The position numbers and the translations under genes were made by a program. Below the pieces are notes generated by a model that made no database searches, was not told the origin of the DNA, and worked only from the letters and a program-made list of their open reading frames with translations. Of a stretch of 64,000 nt of DNA, positions 40,110 through 48,675 are shown one piece after another. This stretch comes from Pseudomonas sp. P8_241 (GTDB taxonomy: Bacteria > Pseudomonadota > Gammaproteobacteria > Pseudomonadales > Pseudomonadaceae), in the NCBI RefSeq assembly GCF_034008315.1, contig NZ_CP125377.1, positions 4,276,501-4,340,500 on the forward strand, in the 5' to 3' direction. Every line of letters starts with the position of its first letter. The stretch's first letter is position 1.

Positions 40110-42185
40110 ATGGCCACCTCACCTCGCAAGGCTGCACCCGCCCGCGCCAGCACCCCAAAACCCCAACCCAAATCCAAACAGCGCACCAGCCGCGCAAAAG
40201 CCAGCGCCGAACACCTTGCCCGGCGTCGCCCGGTCTGCCCCGATCAACTGGATCTGCGTGACCGCCTCTACCAGCCACCTGTCGGCCTGCAACCGGCCAA
40301 GTCGCTGTTGCCGGCGCACTGGATGAGTATCAAGAACCAAATGCAGACCAATGCCTGCACCGGTTTCGCCTTGTCGACGGTCATCGAATTTCTGCTGAGC
40401 AAAGGCCAGCGCGAAGACAAGCCGGGCATTTCGCCGTTCATGCTCTACAGCATGGCGCGGCGCTACGACGAAATTCCCGAAGCACCGAACCCCGACCCCA
40501 AGCTGTCCGACAGCGGCTCGACCCTGCGCGGCGCACTTAAAGGCTGGTACAAGCAAGGTGCCTGCGCCTCCTATCTGTGGCCGAACCTTGACATGCCCGC
40601 CGCCACCAACCGACCCGACACCGATTGGTGGATCGACTCGGTGCAACGCCCGCTCGGTGCGTATTATCGGGTCGACCCGTTGTCGATCAGCGACATGCAC
40701 GTCGCCCTCAATGACCTCGGCGTGTTGTACGCCAGCGCCGCTTGCCACTCAGGCTGGACCATCGCCGCCAGCGAGGCTGCGCAACTCGCCGCACCGCCTG
40801 CCACGTGGGACGACTATTGGCGCATCCCCTGCCAGAAAGCCGAACTCGACGACGGCGGACATGCCTTCGTGATCGTCGGCTACAACCAGGACGGCTTTCT
40901 GATTCATAACTCGTGGGGCAGCGGTTGGGGCAGCGCCGGCTACGCGATCCTCACGTACTCCGACTGGCAGCTCAACGCCATGGACTGCTGGGTGCCACAA
41001 CTGGGCGTGGTCACCGCCGAACACATGGCGATTTCCCAAGCCTCGACGCTACGCGAAACCCCGGCGGGCAACGTGGTGGTCGCCACCTCGGATGTGCTGG
41101 CCAACCGTGAAATCAACCCGTTCATCATCGACCTGGGCAACAACGGCGAACTGAGCCAGACCGGTGATTTTCGCACGCGCCCCGAAGACGTCGAGGACCT
41201 GGTCGACTTTCACCTCGGCGAAGCCCGCAAACGCTGGGGGCTGGCGGCCAACCAGGCGATCGACATCGCGCTCTATGCCCATGGTGGGCTCAATGACGAA
41301 AAAACCGCGGCCGCCGCCGCCAAACAATGGGTGCCGCTGCTCTACGAAGCGAAAATTTTCCCGATCTTCCTGATGTGGGAAACCGGCGCCATGCAGACCA
41401 TTCTCAACCTGATCGTCGATGCCTACCGGCAAGTACCGCGCAGTACCGGCGGGGTCTTTTCGGAACTGGGCGATGCGGTCAAACAGTTTTATGACAAACG
41501 CCTGGAACGTGCCCTCGCCACGCCCGGCACACTGTTATGGGGCGAGATGAAGCAAAACGCCGATGCCTTGAGCGGCAACCCGCGCAGCGGTTTGCAAATT
41601 TTGCAAAAGGCGTTCCTTACCTCCGGCAAGATCGGCAAGTTTCGCCTGCACCTGATCGGCCACTCGGCAGGTTCCATCGTCCACAGTTTCATCATTGATC
41701 GCCTGGCGAGCGCCGGGCTGCGATTTGCCTCCCTGAACCTGATGGCACCCGCCGTGCGCGTCGACACCTTCGAGCGTTTGGTTATGCCGCACCTGATCAG
41801 CAAAACCGTGGACAACTGCCTGCAATTTTCCCTGACCGACATGGCGGAAAACCAGGACCCGACCTGCCGCCCTTACCTGCGGTCGTTGCTGTACCTGGTG
41901 TCCGAGTCGTTCGAGGCCGGCGTGCGCACGCCGATTCTGGGCATGGACAAATACATCCACGCTTCGCCGGTGTTCAACCTGCCCAACTTCACCTACATCA
42001 CCACACCGTCGAATGCGTCAATCAACGCAAGCCACGGCGGGTTCGACAACGACCGACCGACGCAACGGCGCATTGTTGAACAAGTGCACAAAAGCCTGGC
42101 GAACATCAATGGTTCGGCGGGACAGACGCCGGTCGGGGCGAAGGCACCGGCGGCCAAACCAAAAAAAGCAGCGGCGCGCAAATGA
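40110..42185 (+). CDS. papain-like C1 peptidase fused to a serine alpha/beta hydrolase
   Basis: A 691-residue soluble protein with no signal peptide. The first 45 residues and the last 20 are Lys/Ala/Pro-rich and basic. Residues about 45-290 form a papain-type cysteine peptidase: Cys83 in NQMQTNACTGFAL, His251 in GGHAFVIVGYN and Asn267 in HNSWGSGWGSAGYAIL. Residues about 370-660 form an alpha/beta hydrolase: an oxyanion-type segment ALYAHGGLNDE and the nucleophile elbow LIGHSAGS with Ser519. Both active sites look intact. The ATG at 40110 has AAGGAG before it. I know of no described family with this fusion. Flanked by the multicopper oxidase terminator and the convergent yceI-like gene, so it is probably transcribed alone. 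Confidence 0.85.
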   Translation: MATSPRKAAPARASTPKPQPKSKQRTSRAKASAEHLARRRPVCPDQLDLRDRLYQPPVGLQPAKSLLPAHWMSIKNQMQTNACTGFALSTVIEFLLSKGQREDKPGISPFMLYSMARRYDEIPEAPNPDPKLSDSGSTLRGALKGWYKQGACASYLWPNLDMPAATNRPDTDWWIDSVQRPLGAYYRVDPLSISDMHVALNDLGVLYASAACHSGWTIAASEAAQLAAPPATWDDYWRIPCQKAELDDGGHAFVIVGYNQDGFLIHNSWGSGWGSAGYAILTYSDWQLNAMDCWVPQLGVVTAEHMAISQASTLRETPAGNVVVATSDVLANREINPFIIDLGNNGELSQTGDFRTRPEDVEDLVDFHLGEARKRWGLAANQAIDIALYAHGGLNDEKTAAAAAKQWVPLLYEAKIFPIFLMWETGAMQTILNLIVDAYRQVPRSTGGVFSELGDAVKQFYDKRLERALATPGTLLWGEMKQNADALSGNPRSGLQILQKAFLTSGKIGKFRLHLIGHSAGSIVHSFIIDRLASAGLRFASLNLMAPAVRVDTFERLVMPHLISKTVDNCLQFSLTDMAENQDPTCRPYLRSLLYLVSESFEAGVRTPILGMDKYIHASPVFNLPNFTYITTPSNASINASHGGFDNDRPTQRRIVEQVHKSLANINGSAGQTPVGAKAPAAKPKKAAARK

Positions 42186-42198
42186 CGGGGGGATCGCT

Positions 42199-42768
42199 TC
42201 ACCGCTGCGGCGCCACCATGCGAAAACGAATGTTGATGTCGTTGGACACCATGCTGTCCGCCCACTCCCCCTCGCCCATCTTGAAATCGTCGCGCTTGAG
42301 GATCAGTTCGCCATCGAAAATGCCAATGGCGTTCTCTGATTTGAGCACCACCGGCACAATCACCTGCCGCGTCTGACCTCTGAGGGTGAGGTTGCCAGTG
42401 AAGGTGTAGCGGTCGTTCCCGAGGTCCTGAATGGCCGTCGACTCGAAAACGGCCTTGGGAAAGTTTTGTGTGTCGAACCACGCCGGTTTTTGCAGTTCGG
42501 TCTTGGCGTCGCTGCTGTCGATATCAATGCTCGCCAGGTCAATCGTCAGCGCGGCATGGGCGACGGCGGGGTTTTGCGTATCAAATTCGATTTGCCCTTC
42601 GAACTTGCCGAAGGTGCCATAAACCTTCGAACCCATCTGCTGATAGGTGAAACTGATGGTGCTGGCCGTGTTGTTCACGGCGGTGTATTCGACGGCGTCG
42701 GCACGCGGCACAACGCCAAGCGTGGCAACGCCGGCCAACGCGACGAAACGCAGTATTCGAGGGTTCAT
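42199..42768 (-). CDS. YceI-family periplasmic lipid-binding protein
   Basis: A 189-residue exported protein: signal peptide (MNPRILRFVALAGVATLGVVPRADA), then a YceI lipocalin-like barrel with YTAVNNTASTISFTYQQMG, VYGTFGKFEGQIEFD, LTIDLASIDID, FPKAVFESTAIQDLG and FTGNLTLRGQTRQVIVPV. YceI proteins bind polyprenoid or similar lipids in the periplasm and respond to stress or acid in some species. Start at 42768 with GGAGAG before it. Convergent with the peptidase-hydrolase gene. Confidence 0.92.
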   Translation of the reverse strand: MNPRILRFVALAGVATLGVVPRADAVEYTAVNNTASTISFTYQQMGSKVYGTFGKFEGQIEFDTQNPAVAHAALTIDLASIDIDSSDAKTELQKPAWFDTQNFPKAVFESTAIQDLGNDRYTFTGNLTLRGQTRQVIVPVVLKSENAIGIFDGELILKRDDFKMGEGEWADSMVSNDINIRFRMVAPQR

Positions 42769-42897
42769 CGGACTCTCCGGGCGGGCTCCCGTCATGAGTT
42801 GCAGCGCTGTACACCGATCGGCATCAAAAGGACTTAAGCAAACAATCGACGTTTATTCCACTTCGAGCGCCGATTGACGACCACCCTTCAATCCACC

Positions 42898-43575
42898 TCA
42901 ATCTGTCCTGTCTGCCTCCCGTTGCCACGCCCGCTGCAACAACGCGATCACCTCGGCATCGCTGGTCTGGGTAAAGTCCATGTACCAATGGCCAATCGAG
43001 GTAAACCATTCGGGCATCAACGGGCAGATCAGCTCATCCACCTCACGGCGCAGCGCCTCTGCCGTCTCGATCGGCGCCACGGGCACGGCCACCACGATGC
43101 GCGAGGGTGCCTGCGAGCGCAGCGCATGGATCGCTGCCTTCATCGACGCGCCGGTCGCCAGACCGTCGTCGATCAGGATCACCACCTGGTCCTTGAGCTG
43201 CACCGGTGCCCGGTTTCCCCGATAAACCTGTTCCCGGCGCAGCAACTCGCGGGTTTCCCTTTCGACCACGGCCTCGAACGCGGCCGGGGCCATCGGGTAA
43301 CTGCGCAATGCTTCTTCGTTGCGGATCTGAATGCCGCCACTGGCAATCGCGCCCATGGCGTACTCCGGACGCGACGGCACGCCGAGCTTGCGCACCAGCA
43401 TCAGGTCAAGGCGCAGGCCCAGCGCCGTGGACACTTCATAGGCCACCGGCACACCGCCACGGGGCAAGGCCAGAACGATGACGTCAGAGCGATGCGCGTA
43501 AGGCTGCAGCGGCTCAATCAAACGCCGCCCGGCCGCTGGCCGGTCTTGCAGGATGGAATGGGACAAGGGGCTCAT
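42898..43575 (-). CDS. phosphoribosyltransferase-domain protein
   Basis: A 225-residue type I phosphoribosyltransferase-like protein. The PRPP-binding loop VVILIDDGLATGAS spans residues 131-144, and an N-terminal segment VIVLALPRGGVPVAYEVSTAL is typical of the COG1926 group (predicted phosphoribosyltransferases of unknown base). The start at 43575 fits the domain; the longer frame upstream is not homologous. Function beyond the fold is unknown. Confidence 0.87.
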   Translation of the reverse strand: MSPLSHSILQDRPAAGRRLIEPLQPYAHRSDVIVLALPRGGVPVAYEVSTALGLRLDLMLVRKLGVPSRPEYAMGAIASGGIQIRNEEALRSYPMAPAAFEAVVERETRELLRREQVYRGNRAPVQLKDQVVILIDDGLATGASMKAAIHALRSQAPSRIVVAVPVAPIETAEALRREVDELICPLMPEWFTSIGHWYMDFTQTSDAEVIALLQRAWQREADRTD

Positions 43576-43694
43576 GGAAAACCTCCCCAGGCGATCACGC
43601 CTGTCGGTGACTCCCCCACCAATGGATTGTCGGTTCGACAATGGTTGCCATCAAGCCCCGCGAACATCAAAGCCACCTGAGGGAGCCACCCTGC

Positions 43695-45053
43695 CTACAC
43701 CAAACGCTCAATCTTCTGATGCTGCCACACCAGTTTGTAGTACAGCGTCTGCAACGCCAGCATCCCCAGATACGCCACCGGAAATGCCATCCACACCCCT
43801 TGCAGCCCGAACTTCGCATCCAGCAAATAAGCCGCCGGCAACTGCACACCGACCACGCAGACAATGGAAATCGCCACCGGCACCATCACCGTGCCGCTGG
43901 CGCGCATGATGCCGCCGATGATCGCCTGGAAGCCAAACACCAACAGGCTCCAGAGCATGATGTGCAGCAGATGCTCAGCCATGTTGAGCGTCGCCTCCTC
44001 AGTGAGGAATGACGCCAGCAACCAGCTCGACAACAAGTAACCCAACACCACCAGACCACCGGTCAAACACACATTGATCATCAGCCCGGTCTTCAGGATC
44101 GGCCCAATGCGCTCGATGCGCCCGGCCCCAATCGCCTGCGCCCCGAGGATCGACGCGGTGATCGCAATCGACAGCGCCGGGAATTGCACGTAATTGACGA
44201 TCTGCGTCACCGCGCCATACGCCGCTGTCGCCTGGGACCCATGCTGGTTCACCAGCGCCAGAATCACCAGTTCCGACAACGACAACACCACCATCTGCAA
44301 CCCTGTGGGCAAGCCGATGCGCAGCACCTTGCCGAGGATCGTCATGTCCAGGCGCATTGCGGCAAAGAACTCACGGTCCGGTGCCAGCGGATGCCCTTTG
44401 CGGAGCAAGCGCCACGCCAACAACGCCATCGCCACCAGATTCCCCGCCAGCCCGGCAAACGCTGCGCTCTGAATCCCCATCGGAGGAAAACCCAACCAGC
44501 CACGGATCAGCGCCGGTGTCAGCGCCAGCCCGACAATGGTCGACACCACCAGCGCCAACAGCGGCGACAACGTATCGCTGACCCCGCGCAGCAACTGCGT
44601 GAACAGTACAAACACCAACAGCGACGGCATGATCCACAACATCACATGGGCGTACGCCACCGCATCGTCCAGCACGTCCGCCGGCGTACCCAACCCCACT
44701 AAAGCCGAGCGCGCAAACACACTCCCGACCACCGCCGCCACCAACCCGATCAGCACCCCCAGCAACAATGTCGCCCCGGCAATCGCCTTCACCAGATGCG
44801 TCTCCCGCGCCCCCCACGCTTGCCCGATCAACACCCCCGCACCCGCGCCGAGGCCGATCACCAGGGCGATGAAGAAAAACACGATGGGGAACATGCCGGA
44901 CACCGCCGCCAACGCTTGCGTGCCGAGCATCTGGCCGATGTAGATGCTGTTGACCGTGCCGGACATCGATTGCAGGAAGTTCGACAACACCATCGGGGCG
45001 AGGAAAAACAGGTAGGTTTTCCAGAGGGGGCGTTGGGGGTTCGGGTTTTGCAT
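43695..45053 (-). CDS. MATE-family efflux transporter
   Basis: A 452-residue polytopic protein with twelve predicted helices in two homologous halves, the MATE (NorM-like) arrangement: LAPMVLSNFLQSMSGTVNSIYIGQMLGTQALAAVS at the start and a corresponding GLPTGLQMVVLSLSELVILALVNQHGSQATAAYGAV beginning the second half. Expected to export cationic drugs or metabolites using a Na+ or H+ gradient. No regulator is adjacent. Confidence 0.93.
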   Translation of the reverse strand: MQNPNPQRPLWKTYLFFLAPMVLSNFLQSMSGTVNSIYIGQMLGTQALAAVSGMFPIVFFFIALVIGLGAGAGVLIGQAWGARETHLVKAIAGATLLLGVLIGLVAAVVGSVFARSALVGLGTPADVLDDAVAYAHVMLWIMPSLLVFVLFTQLLRGVSDTLSPLLALVVSTIVGLALTPALIRGWLGFPPMGIQSAAFAGLAGNLVAMALLAWRLLRKGHPLAPDREFFAAMRLDMTILGKVLRIGLPTGLQMVVLSLSELVILALVNQHGSQATAAYGAVTQIVNYVQFPALSIAITASILGAQAIGAGRIERIGPILKTGLMINVCLTGGLVVLGYLLSSWLLASFLTEEATLNMAEHLLHIMLWSLLVFGFQAIIGGIMRASGTVMVPVAISIVCVVGVQLPAAYLLDAKFGLQGVWMAFPVAYLGMLALQTLYYKLVWQHQKIERLV

Positions 45054-45350
45054 GGGGGGAAAGATCCATCTTGACGGCGGGAGCGATGATTAAGGATAGC
45101 GTGGGTGGCTGAATCCAAGGGGCGAAGACCATCTCAGGTCTGTGGTTATATTTCCAGTGACGATATGTGAAAGGTCTGAAGTTTTATCAGTGCAAGTCCT
45201 ACACGAAGCTCAGAATCCCTCACCTTCCCGCGCTGATCCCGTGCGGCTTATAGTCGGCGCCGTCGCCCAAATGGCGATTCGGGTTTGGCGACCTGACTTC
45301 AGAGAATGCGAAGGCTATCCGCTTTATTGCAGGTATCATCGCACCCGCAA
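45054..45350. other. intergenic region upstream of a structured leader
   Basis: Promoter region between the divergent MATE gene and the small orphan gene. No convincing gene; a 107-codon frame here and across the leader is discussed as rejected. Confidence 0.5.
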
Positions 45351-45437
45351 AGCCGCTGTTATGGCGGCTGTGCGCGGGAGACTTTCGGGTCTGCCGGTTT
45401 TCTCTGTTGCCGGTTCGCCAACCTGCGCACAGCTGCC
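45351..45437 (+). ncRNA. candidate structured mRNA leader with alternative pairing
   Basis: A 16-bp stem pairs 45363-45378 (GGCGGCTGTGCGCGGG) with 45422-45437 (CCTGCGCACAGCTGCC), with two G-U wobbles; inside it AGAC/GTCT closes a small hairpin and GCCGGTT occurs twice. An upstream AGCCGC (45351-45356) can instead pair with GCGGCT (45364-45369), which would break the long stem. This looks like a regulatory leader for the small gene at 45499. I recall similar leaders before small Pseudomonas genes, but no named motif. Confidence 0.5.
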
Positions 45438-45498
45438 ACCCAATCGTTTGGCGACGACTGCGTGACGGCCTTGAGCCAATCAAACAGAGATCTTCAAA

Positions 45499-45771
45499 AT
45501 GAATCGATACATGCCCCTCACCGGAATCGACCTGGTTCCGGCCTCCCTGCTCATCGACACCCAAGCCCCCCTCGACGTCCTGCAAGCCATGGCGGATTAC
45601 CGCATTCGTACAGTCACGCAGGTGCTGGAAAACATCGCCTATCGATCCGAACTCGGATGCGACACGGTGGTGCTGGAGGACTTTTCCAGGCTTCTGGTGA
45701 TTGCGTTGCGCGATGGCTGTGATTTGATGGATGTGATTGGTCGGCGGTTGCGGGCGCAGGCTGCGGGGTAA
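45499..45771 (+). CDS. small hypothetical protein (DUF3077/DUF6124-like size and context)
   Basis: A 90-residue soluble helical protein: MNRYMPLTGIDLVPASLLIDTQAPLD then amphipathic helices (VLQAMADYRIRTVTQVLENIAYRSELG and FSRLLVIALRDGCDLMDVIGRRL). Its size, helical content and position after the structured leader recall the small DUF3077/DUF6124 proteins that are numerous in fluorescent pseudomonads, but the match is weak. Function unknown; those families are often induced in stationary phase or in hosts. Confidence 0.65.
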   Translation: MNRYMPLTGIDLVPASLLIDTQAPLDVLQAMADYRIRTVTQVLENIAYRSELGCDTVVLEDFSRLLVIALRDGCDLMDVIGRRLRAQAAG

Positions 45772-45859
45772 AGAAAAACGGCGAACGTCTCACTGGTGAT
45801 TCTCGATGGGAATTTTCCGTCGGTCGAACCAACTTGATCTACAGATTCAGATTAACTAT

Positions 45860-45886
45860 CTTTGAATCTACGGAATCAAAGTAGAT
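45860..45886. promoter_or_regulatory. candidate operator of the RES/Xre toxin-antitoxin operon
   Basis: Two overlapping inverted repeats just before the antitoxin ATG: CTTTGAATC-TACG-GAATCAAAG (one mismatch) and ATCTAC-N9-GTAGAT (perfect). Position fits autorepression by the Xre antitoxin. Confidence 0.5.
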
Positions 45887-45893
45887 ATTGATT

Positions 45894-46298
45894 ATGGCCG
45901 TTCCTCTGCAACTCCAATCCTTCACCAAAAACCAATGCGTCACCGGCCTGCGCGCTGCCGTCGGCATTCTGGAAAAGTGGAAAGCCAGCGGCGATCAAGC
46001 CTGCCGCATCCTGCGCATCTCGCGCAGCACTTACACCCGCGCACGACAGCATGATCCCGAGTGGGCGGTGGCGCTGGATGCGGATCAGATGCAGCGCATC
46101 AGTTTTGTGCTGAACATTCACGGGACGTTGCGCCTGGTGTTCGATAACCCGGACAACGTCTACGGCTTTGCGTCGATGGCCAATGACAATGATTTTTTCA
46201 ATGGCCGCAGTCCGCTGGAGATCATGGCGCAGGGCGACATGGTTTCGTTGTATGAAACCTTCCGCCGCATCGACATGCTGCGGGGCGCGCAATGGTGA
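45894..46298 (+). CDS. Xre/MbcA/ParS-family antitoxin
   Basis: A 134-residue antitoxin of the RES-Xre (MbcA/ParS) group. N-terminal part contains the helix-turn-helix (ASGDQACRILRISRSTYTRARQHD) and the C-terminal DUF2384 toxin-binding part has the typical WAVALDADQMQRISFVLNIHGTLRLVFDN and the ending NDNDFFNGRSPLEIMAQGDMVSLYETFRRIDMLRG. The ATG at 45894 follows the operator repeats closely. Its end overlaps the toxin start by seven bases. It should neutralise the toxin and repress the operon. Confidence 0.9.
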   Translation: MAVPLQLQSFTKNQCVTGLRAAVGILEKWKASGDQACRILRISRSTYTRARQHDPEWAVALDADQMQRISFVLNIHGTLRLVFDNPDNVYGFASMANDNDFFNGRSPLEIMAQGDMVSLYETFRRIDMLRGAQW

Positions 46299-46984
46299 CC
46301 GTGGGTAAGTTGCCGACGTTTGCCGGGCAGGCGTTGCAGGCTTATCGGCTGGTCAATTCGAAGTTTCCCCCCATTGCCCTGTTCGATGACGTGGCGGATG
46401 CGGATGAATTCGAGATGTTGTTCGAGATTCAGGCGCTGACCAATCCGCGCTTGAAGAATGAAGTGGGTCAACTGGAGTTGATTCCACGGCGCGAGATTCC
46501 GTTCGGGATCACGGGTTGCTCCTATGCGACGGCGCCGTTTACCCACGTGAACCCGGCGGGCTCGCGGTTCAGTGATGGCAGTTTCGGGGTGTTGTACCTG
46601 GCGGACTCGATGGAAGCGGCGCTGGCCGAGGTGCGGCATCACCAGAGCCTGTACTGGTCGAAGGTGCCGAGCCTGAACTACGAGCGCTTTGTGTTCCGGG
46701 GATTGTCTTGTGCCTTTGTCGATGCCGGGATGAATGACGCTACGGCACTGCCGATGACGGACCCGGTGTATGCGCCGGATGATTACAGCGTTTCCCGGCG
46801 CCTCGGCCGGGAGGTCAGGAAGGCCGCTTGCCCCGGTTTGCGCTATCGCTCGGTGCGTTTGCCGGGCAGTGATTGCTGGGCGCTGATGACGCCGCGACCG
46901 GTGACATCGATTGTGCAAACCGCGCATTACGAAATGGTGTGGAACGGGCAGATCACCAGTGTCAGTCAGATCAGCGAGGCTTGA
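46292..46984 (+). CDS. RES-domain toxin (NAD+-degrading)
   Basis: A 230-residue RES-domain protein. The conserved arginine near the start (AYRLV, Arg19), the block GSRFSDGSFGVLYLADSMEAALAEVRHH, and a C-terminal serine region match RES toxins, which destroy cellular NAD+ when the antitoxin is lost. Length is the family norm. It overlaps the antitoxin gene, consistent with a type II toxin-antitoxin module. Probably functional, as no frame breaks are seen. Confidence 0.9.
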   Translation: MVTVGKLPTFAGQALQAYRLVNSKFPPIALFDDVADADEFEMLFEIQALTNPRLKNEVGQLELIPRREIPFGITGCSYATAPFTHVNPAGSRFSDGSFGVLYLADSMEAALAEVRHHQSLYWSKVPSLNYERFVFRGLSCAFVDAGMNDATALPMTDPVYAPDDYSVSRRLGREVRKAACPGLRYRSVRLPGSDCWALMTPRPVTSIVQTAHYEMVWNGQITSVSQISEA

Positions 46985-47143
46985 ACTCTTGCGAAAGTGC
47001 TGTGGCGAGGGGTGCTTACGCCCAGAGATTTCGATCCATCGCTGGCATCGATAGTCACCATCATCTCAATGAAGTTCTCATAAAAAATCCGCGGCGTAAC
47101 ATCGGCTCCATACCCACCCATAAGCACCCCGGAGCACACCCTC

Positions 47144-47467
47144 ATGAAACGCCAAACCCTTCTCGGTATCGCATTCTCGGTTTTTGCAGTCAACGCTTTC
47201 GCCGCTAACTCTGCTCACCCGGTTGTCGCTGAAGGCGGCTCGGATCGTCTGATTGAAAGCCGTGTGGCTGAGGGTGGTTCGGATCGCTTGATCGAGCATC
47301 GTGTGGCGGCTGATGGCTCCGACAAACTGATCGAAAACCGCGTCGCTGCTGACGGCTCCGACAAGCTGATCGAAAACCGCGTCGCCGCTGACGGCTCCGA
47401 CAAACTCATGCAAAACCGCGTCGCCGAAGGTGGTTCGGATCGCCTGATCGAAAACCGCACCGCCTGA
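47144..47467 (+). CDS. exported tandem-repeat protein (annotated 'phage infection protein' in Pseudomonas)
   Basis: A 107-residue protein: Sec signal peptide MKRQTLLGIAFSVFAVNAFA, then six copies of a 13-residue unit (RVAADGSDKLIEN / RVAEGGSDRLIEH) with very few changes, and RTA at the end. The mature part is thus a regular hydrophilic repeat, perhaps a beta-roll or disordered stalk. Related short exported proteins are called phage infection protein in Pseudomonas genomes; I do not know of experimental proof. Monocistronic, followed by a strong terminator. Confidence 0.8.
   Translation: MKRQTLLGIAFSVFAVNAFAANSAHPVVAEGGSDRLIESRVAEGGSDRLIEHRVAADGSDKLIENRVAADGSDKLIENRVAADGSDKLMQNRVAEGGSDRLIENRTA
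47222..47455 (+). repeat. six tandem 39-bp coding repeats
   Basis: Six direct 39-bp units, each encoding 13 residues, fill the mature part of the exported protein. Units 3, 4 and 5 are nearly identical in DNA sequence, pointing to recent copy-number change. Confidence 0.9.
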
Positions 47468-47495
47468 ATGCTGTGCTCTAACGCAGGACTCAACG

Positions 47496-47526
47496 AAAAA
47501 GCCCGGCCTTATCAGCCGGGCTTTTT
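47496..47526 (+). terminator. Rho-independent terminator
   Basis: AAAAAGCCCGGC-CTTATCA-GCCGGGCTTTTT: a perfect 12-bp stem with T-run, 28 bases after the repeat-protein stop; it can act in both directions. Confidence 0.92.
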
Positions 47527-47578
47527 CTTGGGCGACTGGTCTATCCTGTGCCTCCCCGAATTCAAGCCGGAGACACCC

Positions 47579-47869
47579 GTGCCCCCCCTCACCGCCCGCG
47601 AGGTTTATCAGCAACTGCGTGATGCCGCCCAAGGCATTCGCGCTTTCGAGCGTGTCGATCAATCGCCGGAATCGACTCATGTACAGGTCGACATCGATGG
47701 CTGGCGCCTGATACTCGAGGTCGACGGCAAACACCTGCGCCACTGTTTACAGGGGCGAAGCCCGGATGGCCGCGAGTATGCGTTCGACAATGGGCAACGC
47801 TTCGGCACCGATCCGGTGAGTCTGCTCAGTACCTGGGAATTGGCGCAGATCGAGCGGTTGCTGGGCTGA
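47579..47869 (+). CDS. small hypothetical protein
   Basis: A 96-residue protein with a GTG start preceded by GGAG at seven bases. It begins PPLTAREVYQQLRDAAQGIRAFERV and contains a beta-rich middle (HVQVDIDGWRLILEVDGKHLRHCLQGRSPDGREYAF) ending in WELAQIERLLG. The fold looks like a small alpha-beta domain; similar short proteins occur in Pseudomonas, with no function known to me. Follows the terminator and precedes chorismate mutase. Confidence 0.7.
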   Translation: MPPLTAREVYQQLRDAAQGIRAFERVDQSPESTHVQVDIDGWRLILEVDGKHLRHCLQGRSPDGREYAFDNGQRFGTDPVSLLSTWELAQIERLLG

Positions 47870-47949
47870 ATGCTTCGCAGCCTATCGTTCGTCGGTTGCC
47901 TTGTGTTACACAGGCGCAAGTGAATTCAGCGTCCAAGGAGGTTCTGTCC

Positions 47950-48525
47950 ATGCCCCGCTCCCCATGCCTGCCGCACCTGCTGACGAGTGCCTTTCTTGTC
48001 TGCCTCGCCCATGGCGCCCAGGCGAGTGCACCGCCTCCCGCGCCCGATGCCTTGCAACCGCTGTTGGCGACGATGAACGAGCGCTTGCAGATCAGTGAGC
48101 AAGTGGCGCTGACCAAATGGGACAGCGGCAAGCCGATTCAGGACAGCGCCCGGGAAGCGCAAGTGATTGCCAACGCCCGCAAGCAGGCCGCCCAGCGCAA
48201 ACTCGACCCGGACGATGTCGCCGACCTGATCGCCGCGCAGATCGAAGCCAGCAAACTGGTGCAGTACGGTCGCATCGCCCAGTGGCAAGCTGCGCACAAG
48301 GCGCCGGATACGCCCCGGCCAAACCTCGAGACCGAGATCCGACCAAAGCTCGACAAACTGCAAATCACTTTGCTCAAGCAATACGCCGCGTTCCTGCCCT
48401 ACCGCAACGACCCGAATTGCCCGCAGTGGCTGGCCAAAGGGCGTTCTGCGTTGATCAAGGATTACCTGCACGGACAGGCGATGATTCGGGCGACGGGTGA
48501 GTTGTGTGTGGTGGACAAGCATTGA
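47950..48525 (+). CDS. periplasmic chorismate mutase (AroQ gamma type)
   Basis: A 191-residue exported chorismate mutase. Signal peptide (MPRSPCLPHLLTSAFLVCLAHGAQA), then a helical AroQ-type domain with LLATMNERLQISEQVALTKWDSGKPIQDSAREAQVI and DDVADLIAAQIEASKLVQYGRIAQWQ, carrying the Arg/Lys/Asp/Gln positions that hold chorismate and prephenate. Two cysteines near the C-terminus (NDPNCPQWL and GELCVV) may form a disulfide, as in exported gamma-type enzymes. Role of a periplasmic enzyme is unclear; perhaps scavenging or phenylalanine synthesis outside the cytosol. Start at 47950, with AAGGAGG before it. Confidence 0.88.
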   Translation: MPRSPCLPHLLTSAFLVCLAHGAQASAPPPAPDALQPLLATMNERLQISEQVALTKWDSGKPIQDSAREAQVIANARKQAAQRKLDPDDVADLIAAQIEASKLVQYGRIAQWQAAHKAPDTPRPNLETEIRPKLDKLQITLLKQYAAFLPYRNDPNCPQWLAKGRSALIKDYLHGQAMIRATGELCVVDKH

Positions 48526-48552
48526 ATTCTCAGCGGATCTAGTTCCGAACCA

Positions 48553-48667
48553 GTGTAGGGGTGAGCATGCTCCGGGCGGCGTTCCGACGAAGGAGGCTAA
48601 CGATAACGCGTGTGACCGCTTACACGCGGCGCTCTCAAGTCCATCGCGAGCGTGCTCGCTCCTACAG
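48553..48667. repeat. diverged REP doublet
   Basis: GTAGGGGTGAGCATGCTCCGGG and the inverse CGCGAGCGTGCTCGCTCCTAC, with several substitutions relative to the other copies, just upstream of the twin operator region. Confidence 0.8.
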
Positions 48668-48675
48668 CTGTCGTA

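Noticed and set aside
45142..45465. 107-codon frame across the structured leader
   Set aside because: Its C-terminal part is the hairpin region itself, and the arms are better explained as RNA structure. Similar peptides are annotated in other Pseudomonas but are probably the same leader.
47222..47455. Regular 39-bp repeats as a CRISPR array
   Set aside because: There are no spacers; the repeats are contiguous and encode 13-residue units in one frame.
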